From Labrys okinawensis (GTDB lineage Bacteria > Pseudomonadota > Alphaproteobacteria > Rhizobiales > Labraceae), in NCBI RefSeq assembly GCF_002982075.1, contig NZ_PUEJ01000004.1, forward strand, positions 620,001 through 684,000: a stretch of 64,000 nucleotides of DNA, read 5' to 3'. Below, in pieces: positions 54,302 to 63,720 of the stretch (positions are counted from its first letter, which is position 1; every line of letters starts with the position of its first letter). The notes beneath the pieces were generated by a model. That model ran no database searches. It saw only the letters and a list, made by a program, of their open reading frames with translations, and was not told the DNA's origin. The position numbers and the translations under genes are program-made.

Positions 54302-55561
54302 ATGTCCCGGATGCCGCCGCAATCGCCGGCCCGCCTGCCTGCATCATCCTCATCCCTGGTTCTGCTGTCCCTGGTGGTGCTGATCGGGCTCAACCTGCGT
54401 CCCTTCCTGACCGGTCCCGGTCCCCTGCTTCCCGGCATCCAGGCCGATACGGGCCTCGGCTATGGCGGCATCGCGATGCTGACGCTGCTGCCCATGCTCC
54501 TGATGGGGCTCGGCGCCTTCCTGGTGCCCGGGCTGCAGGCCAGGATCGGCACCAGACGGGGCATGCTGTGGGCGCTCATCCTTCTGCTTCTGGGATCGCT
54601 GCTCCGGCTCTGGTCTCCGGACGGGCTCTCCCTGATTCTGACGGCGGCCCTATGCGGTGCGGGTGTCGCCTTCATCCAGGCCGCCTTTCCAGGCCTCATC
54701 AAGCAGGGTTTCCCGCACAAGGTCGCCGCCGCGACCGGCCTCTACTCGGCCATGATCATGGGCGGCGGTGCCGCGGGTGCCCAGCTGACGCCGATCCTCG
54801 CCCATGGCGGCCAGGACTGGCGGACGGCCCTCGCCTGGCTTGCCCTGCCCGTGGCAATAGCCTTGCTGCTGGCTTGGCGCGTGCTCGCCGATGGCAGGAC
54901 CACCCGCCCCGACAGGGGTTTGGTATCGCGCCTGCTCCGTCGTCCGCGCAGCTGGCAATTGATGGCCTGTTTCGGCCTGGTGAACGGCGGCTATTCCTCC
55001 ATGGTCGCCTGGCTTGCCCCCTATATGCAGGGGCGCGGCTGGGGCGTGGCGCAAAGCGGCAGCCTGGTAGCCATCATGGCCGCGGCGCAGGCGGTGGCCG
55101 CCCTGATCCTGCCGATCCTGGCCGCGCGCAGCGGTGATCGCCGCCCGTGGCTCTTTCTCACCCTCGCCATGCAGGCAGCCGGTTTCGGCGGCCTTGCCTT
55201 TTTGCCAGGCACCCAGCCTTGGCTGTGGATCATGCTGGGCGGCGCGGGCCTCGGCGGTTGTTTTTCGCTTTGCCTGATAACGGCGCTCGACCATCTGCCG
55301 CGCCCCGAGGACGCTGGCGCCCTCGCGGCCCTGATGCAGGGCGGCGGCTTCCTCCTCGCCGGCCTCGCTCCCCTGGCGGTGGCCCTTCTGCAGGGCTGGA
55401 GCGGCAGCTTCGCCGAGGGCTGGGTAATGCATCTGGCCTGGGTGGCGGCCGCCGCGCTCATCGCCACGCGTTTCGATCCGGCAGGCTACGCTGCCGCCAT
55501 GGGAGCGGATGAAAAACCCGCCATTGCCGCCGGCCATCCGTTGAGGTCGACGGGCGGCTGA
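54302..55561 (+). CDS. MFS transporter, CynX/NimT-like
   Basis: This 419-residue carrier has 12 hydrophobic helices and features of the cyanate-permease-like (CynX) MFS branch: LIGLNLRPFLTGPGPLLPGIQ, MLTLLPMLLMGLGAF and GLYSAMIMGGGAAGAQLTP. Members export or import nitrate/cyanate-like ions or small aromatics such as 2-nitroimidazole, so the substrate is not clear. The start ATG follows the ankyrin stop by 22 bp, which suggests an operon. No cyanase gene is nearby, so cyanate is only one option. Confidence 0.85.
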   Translation: MSRMPPQSPARLPASSSSLVLLSLVVLIGLNLRPFLTGPGPLLPGIQADTGLGYGGIAMLTLLPMLLMGLGAFLVPGLQARIGTRRGMLWALILLLLGSLLRLWSPDGLSLILTAALCGAGVAFIQAAFPGLIKQGFPHKVAAATGLYSAMIMGGGAAGAQLTPILAHGGQDWRTALAWLALPVAIALLLAWRVLADGRTTRPDRGLVSRLLRRPRSWQLMACFGLVNGGYSSMVAWLAPYMQGRGWGVAQSGSLVAIMAAAQAVAALILPILAARSGDRRPWLFLTLAMQAAGFGGLAFLPGTQPWLWIMLGGAGLGGCFSLCLITALDHLPRPEDAGALAALMQGGGFLLAGLAPLAVALLQGWSGSFAEGWVMHLAWVAAAALIATRFDPAGYAAAMGADEKPAIAAGHPLRSTGG

Positions 55562-55627
55562 CGCCGCTCGGCTACCGGATGGGAGGGCGCAAGCGTCTCT
55601 TCGCCGGCGCGGCCTACACCTTGCCCC

Positions 55628-56464
55628 TCACGTGCCGAGCCGCTCGGCGTGCCAGGCAAGGTGATCGTCCATGAAGGTGGAAATGAAATTGTAGGAGTGG
55701 TCGTAGCCCTCCTGCATGCGGAGGGTCAGCTCAATGCCGGCCTTGCGGCAGGCTTCCTCCAGCAGCCAGGGACGCAGCCCCTCCTGCAGGAAACTGTCCG
55801 CCGTGCCCTGGTCGACCAGGAAGGCGTCGAAACGGTGGCCGTCGGCGATCAGGGCCGTGGCGTCATAGGGGCGCCAAGCCGATTCGTCGGCGCCGAGATA
55901 TTTTTCCAATGCCGGCCTGGACCAGCCTGCGGTGCTCGGTTGCACGATCGGCGCGAAAGCCGAGCAGCTCCTGTAGCGCTGCGGATTCTTCAGGGCGATG
56001 GTAAGCGCGCCATGGCCCCCCATGGAATGGCCGAAGATCGACTGACGCGCCATGTCGGCCGGAAAACGTTCGCCGATCAGAGCCGGCAATTCCTGGGTGA
56101 GATAGGAATACATGCGGTAGTTGCGGGCAAAGGGCTCTTGCGTGGCGTCGAGATAGAAGCCGGCGCCGGAGCCGAACTGCCAATTGTCCTTCTCGTCCGG
56201 CACGCCTTCCCCACGCGGGCTGGTGTCGGGGCACACCACGATCAGGCCGAGCTCGGCGGCGAGGCGGCGATATTCGCCCTTGTCCATCACATTCTGATGC
56301 GTGCAGGTCAGACCCGACAGATACCACAGCACGGGGCACACACGCTCCGCGGCCTGGGGCGGAACGAAGACCGCGAAGGTCATCTCGCAATCGCAGCTCG
56401 ACGAGGCATGGGAATAGACGCCCTGGGTCCCGCCATGCGATCGAGAGGTGGAGATGGTTTTCAT
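55628..56464 (-). CDS. fghA: S-formylglutathione hydrolase
   Basis: This 278-residue serine hydrolase cleaves S-formylglutathione to formate and glutathione in formaldehyde detoxification. The nucleophile is in GHSMGGHGALT; the remaining triad Asp (FLVDQGTADSF) and His (GYDHSYNFI) are visible. Other marks are PVLWYLSGLTCTHQN and GAGFYLDATQEPF. The start MKTISTSRSHG is the family norm. The usual partner, a glutathione-dependent formaldehyde dehydrogenase, is not in the window. A 322-bp gap separates it from glmM. Confidence 0.93.
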   Translation of the reverse strand: MKTISTSRSHGGTQGVYSHASSSCDCEMTFAVFVPPQAAERVCPVLWYLSGLTCTHQNVMDKGEYRRLAAELGLIVVCPDTSPRGEGVPDEKDNWQFGSGAGFYLDATQEPFARNYRMYSYLTQELPALIGERFPADMARQSIFGHSMGGHGALTIALKNPQRYRSCSAFAPIVQPSTAGWSRPALEKYLGADESAWRPYDATALIADGHRFDAFLVDQGTADSFLQEGLRPWLLEEACRKAGIELTLRMQEGYDHSYNFISTFMDDHLAWHAERLGT

Positions 56465-56786
56465 CAGCAAGGCCTTTCGCTCAAAATCGAGCCGACCATA
56501 GCCATCTCCGTCCGCGCGCGTCGAGTTTCGGGCCGGTCGCAGCCCCCGCGCAAAATGCCGCAGCAATGTCGGGCTCGGAGGGCAAGTGACCTCCTGGAAA
56601 CCGGGACCGCCAGTGCAAATGGCTCTCGCTCACGCGCAACCCGCACGCAGCACGACCGGCCCTGGCGCCGCTGCATCCGCAACCAGGCAAACCGGCTTTG
56701 CGTTTACGCAAGATCGGATCGCGACATCATGCAGCTTGAGAGTGGCGATCGGCGGGCGGATTCCCTCGAATCCGCCCGCCGCAATC
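56465..56786. other. Intergenic region between fghA and glmM
   Basis: This 322 bp holds no supportable gene. It should contain the fghA promoter and the glmM terminator hairpin at 56751-56780. Short readings in it have no ribosome site or typical composition. Confidence 0.5.
56751..56780 (-). terminator. Strong hairpin after glmM
   Basis: A perfect 13-bp stem, GGCGGGCGGATTC with GAATCCGCCCGCC, and a 4-nt loop begin 7 nt after the glmM stop (56787). No U-tract is visible, so it may act as an RNA-stabilising or Rho-assisted terminator. Confidence 0.6.
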
Positions 56787-58130
56787 TCACGCGGCGGCCT
56801 TGGCGATGGCGTCGATCACCTCGTCCACGGCGGTCTCGACATTCATCGGGTCGTCGGCTTCGGCCATGACGCGGATCACCGGCTCGGTGCCGGAGGGACG
56901 GATGACGAGGCGCCCGCCATCGCCGAGCTGCTTGCGCGCGCCCTCGATCACAGCGGCGACCTTGGGATCGTCCAGGACCTTGCGGCGCCGAATCCGCACA
57001 TTCTTGAGGATCTGCGGCAGCGGATCGAAGCGGTGGCAGACCTCGCTGACCGGGCGATCGGCCTTCTTGAGCACGGCCAGCACCTGCAGGGCGGCGACCA
57101 GGCCGTCCCCGGTGGTGGCGAAGTCGGACAGGATGATGTGGCCCGACTGCTCGCCGCCGACATTGTAGCCCTGCGCCCGCATGCGTTCGAGCACGTAGCG
57201 GTCGCCCACCGCCGTGCGCTCGAGCTGCAGGCCGAGGCCGCCGAGATAGCGCTCCAGGCCGAGATTGGACATCACCGTGGCGACGATGCCGGGCTGGGTG
57301 AGCTTGCCCTCTTCCTTCCAGTCCGAGGCGACCACCGCCATCAGCTGGTCGCCGTCGATGACCCTGCCCTTCTCGTCGACCATGAGGACGCGGTCGGCGT
57401 CGCCGTCGAGGGCGATGCCGATATCGCCACGCAGGTCCCGCACCTTCTGGGCGAGTGCCCTCGGCGCGGTCGAGCCGACATCGCGGTTGATGTTGAAACC
57501 GTCCGGCTCGACACCGATGGTGATCACGTCGGCACCGAGCTCCCACAATGCTTCGGGGGCGACCTTGTAGGCGGCGCCATTGGCGCAGTCGACCACCACC
57601 CTGAGGCCATCGAGGCGCAATCCGCGCGGCAGGGTGCGCTTGGCGAATTCGATGTAGCGGGCATGCACGTCGTCGATGCGGCGGGCCCGGCCGAGATCGC
57701 GCGAGCCGGCCAGCCGCGACGACAGGTTGGTGTCGATCAGGGCCTCGATGGCACGCTCGGTCTCGTCGGAGAGCTTGAAGCCGTCGGGGCCGAACAGCTT
57801 GATGCCGTTGTCTTCGTAAGGATTGTGCGAGGCCGAGATCATCACACCGATGTCGCAGCGCAGCGAATTGGTGAGCATCGCCACGGCGGGGGTGGGCATC
57901 GGCCCCAGCAGCATCACGTCGACGCCGACGGCGGTGAAGCCCGCCACCAGGGCATTCTCGATCATATAGCCCGACAGGCGGGTATCCTTGCCGATCACCA
58001 CGCGATGGCGGTGCTCGCCGCGCTGGAAGGCGAGGCCGGCCGCCATGCCGACCTTCATCGCCAGTTCCGGCGTAATGACACTATTGGCCAGGCCACGGAT
58101 GCCATCCGTGCCGAAATATTTGCGGCTCAT
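56787..58130 (-). CDS. glmM: Phosphoglucosamine mutase
   Basis: GlmM converts glucosamine-6-phosphate to glucosamine-1-phosphate, for UDP-GlcNAc, peptidoglycan and lipopolysaccharide. The 447-residue protein has the phosphoserine loop [13 protein letters not shown] with S101 as phospho-acceptor, the metal loop [10 protein letters not shown], and the phosphate-binding [12 protein letters not shown] near the C-terminus. The start [13 protein letters not shown] is typical. It is downstream of glmS on the same strand with a 256-bp gap containing a nested hairpin. The usual neighbour ftsH or glmU is not present here. Confidence 0.95.
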   Translation of the reverse strand: MSRKYFGTDGIRGLANSVITPELAMKVGMAAGLAFQRGEHRHRVVIGKDTRLSGYMIENALVAGFTAVGVDVMLLGPMPTPAVAMLTNSLRCDIGVMISASHNPYEDNGIKLFGPDGFKLSDETERAIEALIDTNLSSRLAGSRDLGRARRIDDVHARYIEFAKRTLPRGLRLDGLRVVVDCANGAAYKVAPEALWELGADVITIGVEPDGFNINRDVGSTAPRALAQKVRDLRGDIGIALDGDADRVLMVDEKGRVIDGDQLMAVVASDWKEEGKLTQPGIVATVMSNLGLERYLGGLGLQLERTAVGDRYVLERMRAQGYNVGGEQSGHIILSDFATTGDGLVAALQVLAVLKKADRPVSEVCHRFDPLPQILKNVRIRRRKVLDDPKVAAVIEGARKQLGDGGRLVIRPSGTEPVIRVMAEADDPMNVETAVDEVIDAIAKAAA

Positions 58131-58218
58131 GTGATAACCCTGAGATTTCGAGGCATGGCTGCAGCATCTTTCTGCAGAGCCTCAGTTATTGTTTCCGCGT
58201 TACTGATCCAGAAGCATC

Positions 58219-58258
58219 GGGCCGGTCGAACCGCCCTTTTGAAGGGCAATTCCGGCCC
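58219..58258. other. Nested hairpin between glmS and glmM
   Basis: An outer stem GGGCCGG/CCGGCCC (58219-58225, 58252-58258) encloses an inner GCCCTT/AAGGGC stem (58233-58238, 58242-58247). This lies in the 256-bp gap between glmS and glmM and could be a terminator, attenuator or processing site. Confidence 0.45.
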
Positions 58259-58386
58259 CATGCCGCGATGTCATGAACAAAGCACTGTCATCGCGGGGAA
58301 TCGCTCTGCTCCGGCTCTGTGTTTCCGCGCAGCCTTGCGATGCAGGGCAGCCCCTTCCATCGCAAGACGCTTTGACGATCAGGGGC

Positions 58387-60210
58387 CTACTCGACCGTGA
58401 CGCTCTTGGCGAGGTTGCGCGGCTGATCGACATCCGCTCCGATCAGCACGGCCGTATGATAAGCCAGCAACTGGATCGGCACGGAATAGACCAGCGGGGA
58501 GACCACCGACGGCATTGCCGGCATCACGATGGTCTTGGCGCCGGGAAGCGCGGCGGCCTTGGCCCCTTCCTCGTCCGTGATCAGGATGATGCGTCCGCCA
58601 CGCGCGGCGACTTCCTGCATGTTCGAGACGGTCTTTTCGAAGATCGCATCGAAGGGAGCGATCACCACCACCGGCATGCTTTCGTCGATGAGGGCGATCG
58701 GGCCATGCTTGAGTTCACCCGCTGCATAGCCCTCGGCGTGGATGTAGCTGATTTCCTTGAGTTTCAGCGCGCCTTCCAGGGCGAGCGGGAAACTCGTGCC
58801 ACGGCCGAGATAGAGCACGTCCTTCGCCTTGGAAAGGTCGCGCGCGCAGGCCTCGATCTCATGATCGAGGCGGAGGGCCTCCGCCATCAGGCGCGGTGCC
58901 TCGATCAGGGCCCGCACCAGTTCCTTTTCCGCTTCGGGTGTCAGTGTGCCGCGGGCCTTGCCGGCACCGATCGCCAGACAGGCCAGCACGGCCAGCTGGC
59001 AGGTGAAGGCCTTGGTGGAAGCGACGCCGATTTCCGGTCCGGCGAGCGTGCGCACCATGGCATCCGCCTCACGCGACATCGTGGAGGTCGGCACGTTGAC
59101 GACGGCGAGCGTGTGCTGGCCGTTTTCCTGGCAGTAGCGCAGGGCCGCCATGGTATCGGCGGTCTCGCCCGATTGGGAGACGAAGAGCGACAATCCGCCC
59201 TTTTCGAGCGGCGCTTCGCGGTAGCGGAATTCGGAGGCGATATCGACCTCGACCGGCAGGCGCGCATAGCGCTCGAACCAGTATTTCGCCACCTGCCCGG
59301 CGAAGGACGCCGTACCGCAGGCCGAAATGGTCAGGCGACTGAGATTCTTCCAATCGAAAGGCAGGCTCGGCAAACGAACGGTTTCGCTGGTCATGTCGAC
59401 CAGGGAAGCCAGGGTGTGGGAAATCACCTCGGGCTGCTCGTGAATCTCCTTGGCCATGAAGTGGCGATAATTGCCCTTCTCGACGATGGCCGCCGAAATC
59501 TCCGCCTTCTGGATCGGACGTTCGACCTGATTGAACTCAGAGTCATAGATCGTTGCGGTGGAGCGGGTAATCACGACACTATCGCCATCTTCAAGATAAG
59601 CGAAAGTATTCGTCAGTGGACCGAGGGCGATCGCATCCGAGCCCAGGAACATCGCCCCGTTGCCGTATCCGACTGCCAGCGGCGGCCCCAGCCGGGCGCC
59701 GATGATGAGATCGTCCTCCCCCGCGAACAGGAAGCCGAGCGAGAAGGCGCCGCGGATACGCGTGAGGCAGGCCTGCACGGCTTCGATCGGCGACAGGCCC
59801 CTTTCCAGCTCGCGCGTGACGAAATGCGCGATGACTTCGGAATCCGTCTCAGACTGGAAATCAGCGCCATCTGCGCTCAATTCGTCCCGTAATTCGCGGA
59901 AATTCTCGATGATGCCGTTATGGACGACGGCTACGCGCTCGGTGGCATGCGGATGGGCGTTGTCCTCCGTCGGCCTGCCATGTGTCGCCCAGCGTGTATG
60001 CCCGATGCCGCTGGTGCCCTTGAGTGGCGCCTGGCCGAGCTTGGCCTCGAGATTGACCAGCTTGCCCTCGGCGCGCCGGCGGACGATGGCTCCGCCCTCC
60101 AGGGTCGCAATACCGGCGGAATCATATCCCCGGTATTCCAGTCTTCGCAACGCATCCACCAGCGGCATGGCCACTGATTCGTTGCCAAGAACACAAACAA
60201 TACCACACAT
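58387..60210 (-). CDS. glmS: Glutamine-fructose-6-phosphate aminotransferase (isomerizing)
   Basis: GlmS makes glucosamine-6-phosphate from fructose-6-phosphate and glutamine, the first step toward UDP-GlcNAc. The 607-residue protein starts MCGIVCVLG, with the catalytic cysteine right after Met, followed by a type II amidotransferase domain (HTRWATHG, HNGIIENF) and two SIS domains (ACGTASFAG, VSQSGETADT, STKAFTCQ). The C-terminus is RNLAKSVTVE. The start matches the family exactly. It is followed downstream by glmM. The upstream region 60211-60300 is AT-rich and likely holds its promoter. Confidence 0.97.
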   Translation of the reverse strand: MCGIVCVLGNESVAMPLVDALRRLEYRGYDSAGIATLEGGAIVRRRAEGKLVNLEAKLGQAPLKGTSGIGHTRWATHGRPTEDNAHPHATERVAVVHNGIIENFRELRDELSADGADFQSETDSEVIAHFVTRELERGLSPIEAVQACLTRIRGAFSLGFLFAGEDDLIIGARLGPPLAVGYGNGAMFLGSDAIALGPLTNTFAYLEDGDSVVITRSTATIYDSEFNQVERPIQKAEISAAIVEKGNYRHFMAKEIHEQPEVISHTLASLVDMTSETVRLPSLPFDWKNLSRLTISACGTASFAGQVAKYWFERYARLPVEVDIASEFRYREAPLEKGGLSLFVSQSGETADTMAALRYCQENGQHTLAVVNVPTSTMSREADAMVRTLAGPEIGVASTKAFTCQLAVLACLAIGAGKARGTLTPEAEKELVRALIEAPRLMAEALRLDHEIEACARDLSKAKDVLYLGRGTSFPLALEGALKLKEISYIHAEGYAAGELKHGPIALIDESMPVVVIAPFDAIFEKTVSNMQEVAARGGRIILITDEEGAKAAALPGAKTIVMPAMPSVVSPLVYSVPIQLLAYHTAVLIGADVDQPRNLAKSVTVE

Positions 60211-60629
60211 GTGCTCTACCTTATCTTGGTCCGAATCAAAACAATGGTGTTTTCGATTAAGGAACTCTGGATAGAAGGCATATTCAAAATGCCTTACGTT
60301 TTGTAACGACAGGCGTCCGCAACCCGCCCGGCCCAAGGCCGCAGGACGAGTTTTGCCAGACATTCGAGCAAGCTTCCGGCACCTCACAAGGTGCCCGCCA
60401 CCCCCAGCCGATTTGTTGTCATGAGGTTGATGGCCGACAGCCAGAATCCGTTGCCGCGACAGGCTGGTGTTGGATTGCCCACCCTGCGGCAGCCGGTCCG
60501 GACACAGCGCCGAAACACATGGAACGGCGACCCGCAATCGAGCCGCTTCATACTTCCCTGCCTCGCAACTGATCACATCCCGGTCATAAATGATTCATAA
60601 ACAGCCAGCCCCATGAACTCAACATACAC

Positions 60630-60651
60630 AATATGGTCAGAATATGGTCAG
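60630..60651. promoter_or_regulatory. Tandem 11-bp direct repeat
   Basis: AATATGGTCAG occurs twice with no spacer (60630-60640, 60641-60651). An 11-bp step places both copies on the same helix face, like PhoB/OmpR-type boxes. It is about 650 bp upstream of the glycosyltransferase start. Confidence 0.45.
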
Positions 60652-60881
60652 TGTAAATACAGCATATTTCTTCCGTTATACCCATTCCGTTCATATAGAT
60701 GAACAAAATGGGGTTTTATCACCCTATTTGCAACCATTCAAATTTGGCTTCACCAATGGGAAAACATTATAAGCTTGCAATCCATTTTCGATGAGTTTAA
60801 AAAGCCGACTCGCTGAGGTTGGCAATGCCATAGGTACTGATGAATCGTGCCGTATGGGGCATTGGTTGAATCGGAGGACGG

Positions 60882-61169
60882 ATGGCGAAAGTGCCCTGTG
60901 CGCTATCGGTGTTTATGAGCGCAGCAGTTACCTTCGCTCATGCCGCCCACCCAACAGCCAGAGCCCCGACGCATCTTCGGCTGCGCAGACATTGCTGCGA
61001 TGCAATATCCGCGAGGGCCGGACGAGGCGAACATTCGGTTCGGTTGCGCATGCTGGTTCACCGCCATGCACTGGAATCACCAACCGTCCGGAACGGACAG
61101 AGGCCGCCCGAGGGAAAAACAGGAAAGATTGGAATTGTTCACAGAAACAATCCACATTTCCTGCTGTAG
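60882..61169 (+). CDS. Possible small secreted protein (doubtful)
   Basis: A 95-residue reading frame starts ATG 60882 with GGAGG 4 nt upstream. Its N-terminus MAKVPCALSVFMSAAVTFAHA looks like a signal peptide, but the rest is Arg/His-rich with no recognisable fold, and codon use lacks the strong GC3 bias of neighbours. It may be a fortuitous frame in the leader. Confidence 0.25.
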   Translation: MAKVPCALSVFMSAAVTFAHAAHPTARAPTHLRLRRHCCDAISARAGRGEHSVRLRMLVHRHALESPTVRNGQRPPEGKTGKIGIVHRNNPHFLL

Positions 61170-61304
61170 ACGCCTAGACAACAATCAGTTGAAAACCAAA
61201 TAGTCGCCTTACTTGCGTCATTCTTTTGTAAAGATTCTCAGGTCTTTATGGAATTGATGATTCAGTAGGGAATCTATACATGGGCAACCACGGGATAGGC
61301 ACTA

Positions 61305-63395
61305 TTGAAACCTAACAGATTTCCATCGTCGGAGACCGCCGACGTGCCTTTACTCGCGGTCCATGAAAGCGGCCGCGCTTGGTTCTCCGCTGCCGACGTC
61401 TATTCGCAAGCTGTGCGCGCCGAATGCGCCGACCTGGTCAAGCGTGCCGACAATGTCGAAACCGCCCAGGTCGCGCTGCCGCGCCTGAAATATCTGCTTT
61501 CCCGTTTTCCGGGGGAGCTGGACGTCAATCTCTCCCACGCGCTCGTCGCCGAGATGACCCGTGTCCGTGAGGGCATGCTGGAACTCTGGACGGACGTCCA
61601 CGAGAAATTCCCCGACAATTACCGGGCCCTGCAATACCGCCTGCGCTGGCTGTCACGGCACCAGCGCACGGCCGAGGGGCTCGAAATCCTGGAGCGTCAT
61701 TATCCGGGCATGCCCTCGGATGTGGACCGGCGCCTCAACAAGGCCGAGCTTCTGGTCGAGCTGCGGGAAATGGCCAGCGCCAAGGCGCTGTTCGTCTCGA
61801 CCCTCGCGGATTTCCCGGACTCCAAGACCGCTCCGCTCGTCTATGCCAAGCGGTTGCGCGAATGGGGGGAATTGACCGAAGCCCTCACGATCCTGGATCG
61901 GCTTCTGGCGACCGGACAAGCCCCCAAGAACGCCTCGGCGATGGCCGAGGAACTGCGCAAGGGCATGGAAGTGCTTGACCGGCGCGTGCCGGACTGGCGG
62001 ACATGCGGCATCCCGGCGCGCATCGTGGTGCTGAGAGCGGCCATCGACATCTTCCGCGACCGCTCCGTGCGCCCGGTGGTGCCTGGGCAGCTCGGCTCCG
62101 TCTCCCTGATCACCGGCAGCCTCGGCACTGGCGGGGCGGAGCGCCAGCTTGCCCGCACGGCAGCGCGGCTGGAACGCACTCGGCGCGAGAGCGGAAGCAT
62201 CTCGGGCCGAAAGATCCGAGGCCCCATTCAGGTGGTGGTCAAGTCGCTTAGCCGCGAGAACAATCACGACTTCTTCCTGCCGATGATCGCCTGCGAGCAG
62301 GTCGAAGCCTACCAGATCGACAACATGACCCCGGCCCGCCCGGCCGACCTCGTCGCCGAAGATAGTGATCTGCGGCATTTGCTACCCCTGGTGCCAGCCC
62401 ATGCGGCGTTCGGCACGCAGCGCCTGGTCGAGCATTTTCGCCGGCATGAAACCGATATCGCTTATATCTGGCAGGACGGCGCCGTGCTGTTCGCCGCGCT
62501 GGCGGCACTCGTCGCCGGCGTTCCTCGCATCGTCCTCAATGTGCGCGGCCTGCCCCCGGTCCTGCGGCCGCACCTGTTCCGCGGCGAATATGAGCCGATG
62601 TATCGCGCCCTGGCCCAGATCCCCGGGGTCGAGTTCATGAGCAACAGCCATGCCGCCGCCAAAGCCTATTGCGATTGGCTCGGCTTGCAGCAGGAGCGTT
62701 TCACCATCGTCCACAACGGGGTGGAGCATCTGCCGGCCGATCCGAACGAGACGGACGAGGAGCGCTGGCAGAAATTCGAGCGCCGCACGGCGGATGCCAC
62801 CGAGACGATTGGCGGTGTCTTCCGCATCGATGTCGATAAGCGTCCCGAGCTCTGGATCGACTTCGTGCGCGCCTATCACGAGACCCGGCCGAATGCCCGC
62901 TTCGTCCTGGTCGGCAGCGGGCCGCTGCTGCCGCGGGTGCGCCAGCGCGCCGCCGAACTCGGCATCGCCGACCGGATCCTGTTCGTGGGCCGTTCGGCCA
63001 GCGTCGGCTACTGGTTGGCAAAGATGGATGCCTTCGTGCTGCTGTCGCGCTTCGAGGGCCTGCCGAACGTGCTGATCGAAGCCCAGCTTGCCGGCATTCC
63101 TGTGGTGAGCACGCCGGCGGGCGGCGCCTGCGAAACCTTCACGCCGGGCGTGACGGGGTTGGCCACCGACACGGTCGAGGCGGTCGATCTGGAAGCCCTG
63201 TGCGCCAAGGTGGGCCATGTCATCGACTGGCGCCGCTCGGATCCGAGCCTTGCCGACCGCATCCGGCAAATCGCTTCCGAACGCTTCTCCACCAGCCTGA
63301 TGGTGCAGCGAACCGTGGATTTGTTGACGAGCCCGCCGGCGGCGGATCCTCCCGCCGAGCATCCCCGGAAATACAAGAGAGCCCGAGCCCGCTGA
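61305..63395 (+). CDS. Glycosyltransferase (GT4-like) with N-terminal helical repeat region
   Basis: This 696-residue protein probably transfers a sugar in surface polysaccharide synthesis. Residues 30-250 form a helical TPR-like region (LPRLKYLLSRFPGELDVNLSHA, ALQYRLRWLSRHQRTAEGLEIL). The GT-B part starts near VSLITGSLGTGGAERQLA (about residue 270) and ends with the GT4 motif FVGRSASVGYWLAKMDAFVLLSRFEGLPNVLIEAQ and GIPVVSTPAGGACETF. The start is TTG 61305, with a weak GGATAGG site. It follows an AT-rich gap and is followed by a terminator and another gene. The sugar and acceptor are unknown. Confidence 0.82.
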   Translation: MKPNRFPSSETADVPLLAVHESGRAWFSAADVYSQAVRAECADLVKRADNVETAQVALPRLKYLLSRFPGELDVNLSHALVAEMTRVREGMLELWTDVHEKFPDNYRALQYRLRWLSRHQRTAEGLEILERHYPGMPSDVDRRLNKAELLVELREMASAKALFVSTLADFPDSKTAPLVYAKRLREWGELTEALTILDRLLATGQAPKNASAMAEELRKGMEVLDRRVPDWRTCGIPARIVVLRAAIDIFRDRSVRPVVPGQLGSVSLITGSLGTGGAERQLARTAARLERTRRESGSISGRKIRGPIQVVVKSLSRENNHDFFLPMIACEQVEAYQIDNMTPARPADLVAEDSDLRHLLPLVPAHAAFGTQRLVEHFRRHETDIAYIWQDGAVLFAALAALVAGVPRIVLNVRGLPPVLRPHLFRGEYEPMYRALAQIPGVEFMSNSHAAAKAYCDWLGLQQERFTIVHNGVEHLPADPNETDEERWQKFERRTADATETIGGVFRIDVDKRPELWIDFVRAYHETRPNARFVLVGSGPLLPRVRQRAAELGIADRILFVGRSASVGYWLAKMDAFVLLSRFEGLPNVLIEAQLAGIPVVSTPAGGACETFTPGVTGLATDTVEAVDLEALCAKVGHVIDWRRSDPSLADRIRQIASERFSTSLMVQRTVDLLTSPPAADPPAEHPRKYKRARAR

Positions 63396-63473
63396 CCCCT
63401 TCCAGCCGGGGGCATGCTGCCGCTGGCGACAAGGGACCAGTCACACCATAAGACGGGCAGTAAATATTTAAAT

Positions 63474-63494
63474 CGCAATGAAATTGCGCTTTTT
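63474..63494 (+). terminator. Intrinsic terminator after glycosyltransferase
   Basis: CGCAAT and ATTGCG form a 6-bp stem with a GAA loop, directly followed by CTTTTT. The U-tract makes this the most classical intrinsic terminator in the window. Confidence 0.6.
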
Positions 63495-63654
63495 ATAATT
63501 ACTGTAACTATAGTGTCAGATATTTGCAATGTAATGTCGTTTACTAATATTTAATATCGCCATTATGCTGCCAAACTCAGATGCTGTATTGGCCACCTGG
63601 CCCAAAAAGACACACTGATTTGTACCAACACTTCTGATCATCTCAGCGTGATCA

Positions 63655-63678
63655 GATCAATTGATCACATGTGTGATC
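63655..63678. promoter_or_regulatory. Overlapping GATC palindromes
   Basis: GATCAATTGATC (63655-63666) overlaps GATCACA-TG-TGTGATC (63663-63678). Both are perfect dyads 43-66 bp before the next start codon, so a dimeric regulator such as a CRP/FNR-type protein is a possible ligand. Confidence 0.4.
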
Positions 63679-63720
63679 GCCGCGTGCCTGCCCAGGCAAA
63701 TATGACGAGTGAGATAGAAG

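Larger units (their letters stand above)
60211..61304. other. Long AT-rich intergenic region before glycosyltransferase
   Basis: This 1.1-kb gap between divergent glmS and the glycosyltransferase holds no convincing gene. 60600-60790 is markedly AT-rich compared with the rest of the window. It contains a tandem 11-bp repeat (60630-60651) and an imperfect hairpin CCCATTCCGTTCAT / ATGAACAAAATGGG (60681-60712). It probably includes two promoters and a regulatory leader. Confidence 0.6.
63396..63720. other. Intergenic region before the truncated last gene
   Basis: This AT-rich 325 bp contains a terminator (63474-63494) and a cluster of GATC palindromes (63655-63678), but no supportable gene. The downstream gene's promoter should lie in it. 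Confidence 0.5.

Noticed and set aside
54302..55561. Cyanate utilisation locus
   Set aside because: Only the CynX-like carrier is present; no cyanase or carbonic anhydrase gene lies nearby.
60211..60300. Possible glmS ribozyme upstream of glmS
   Set aside because: The glmS ribozyme is known mainly from Firmicutes, and I find no matching core sequence or structure here.
60791..61177. A 128-residue frame in the AT-rich leader
   Set aside because: It lacks a ribosome site and the codon bias of neighbours, and overlaps another doubtful frame.
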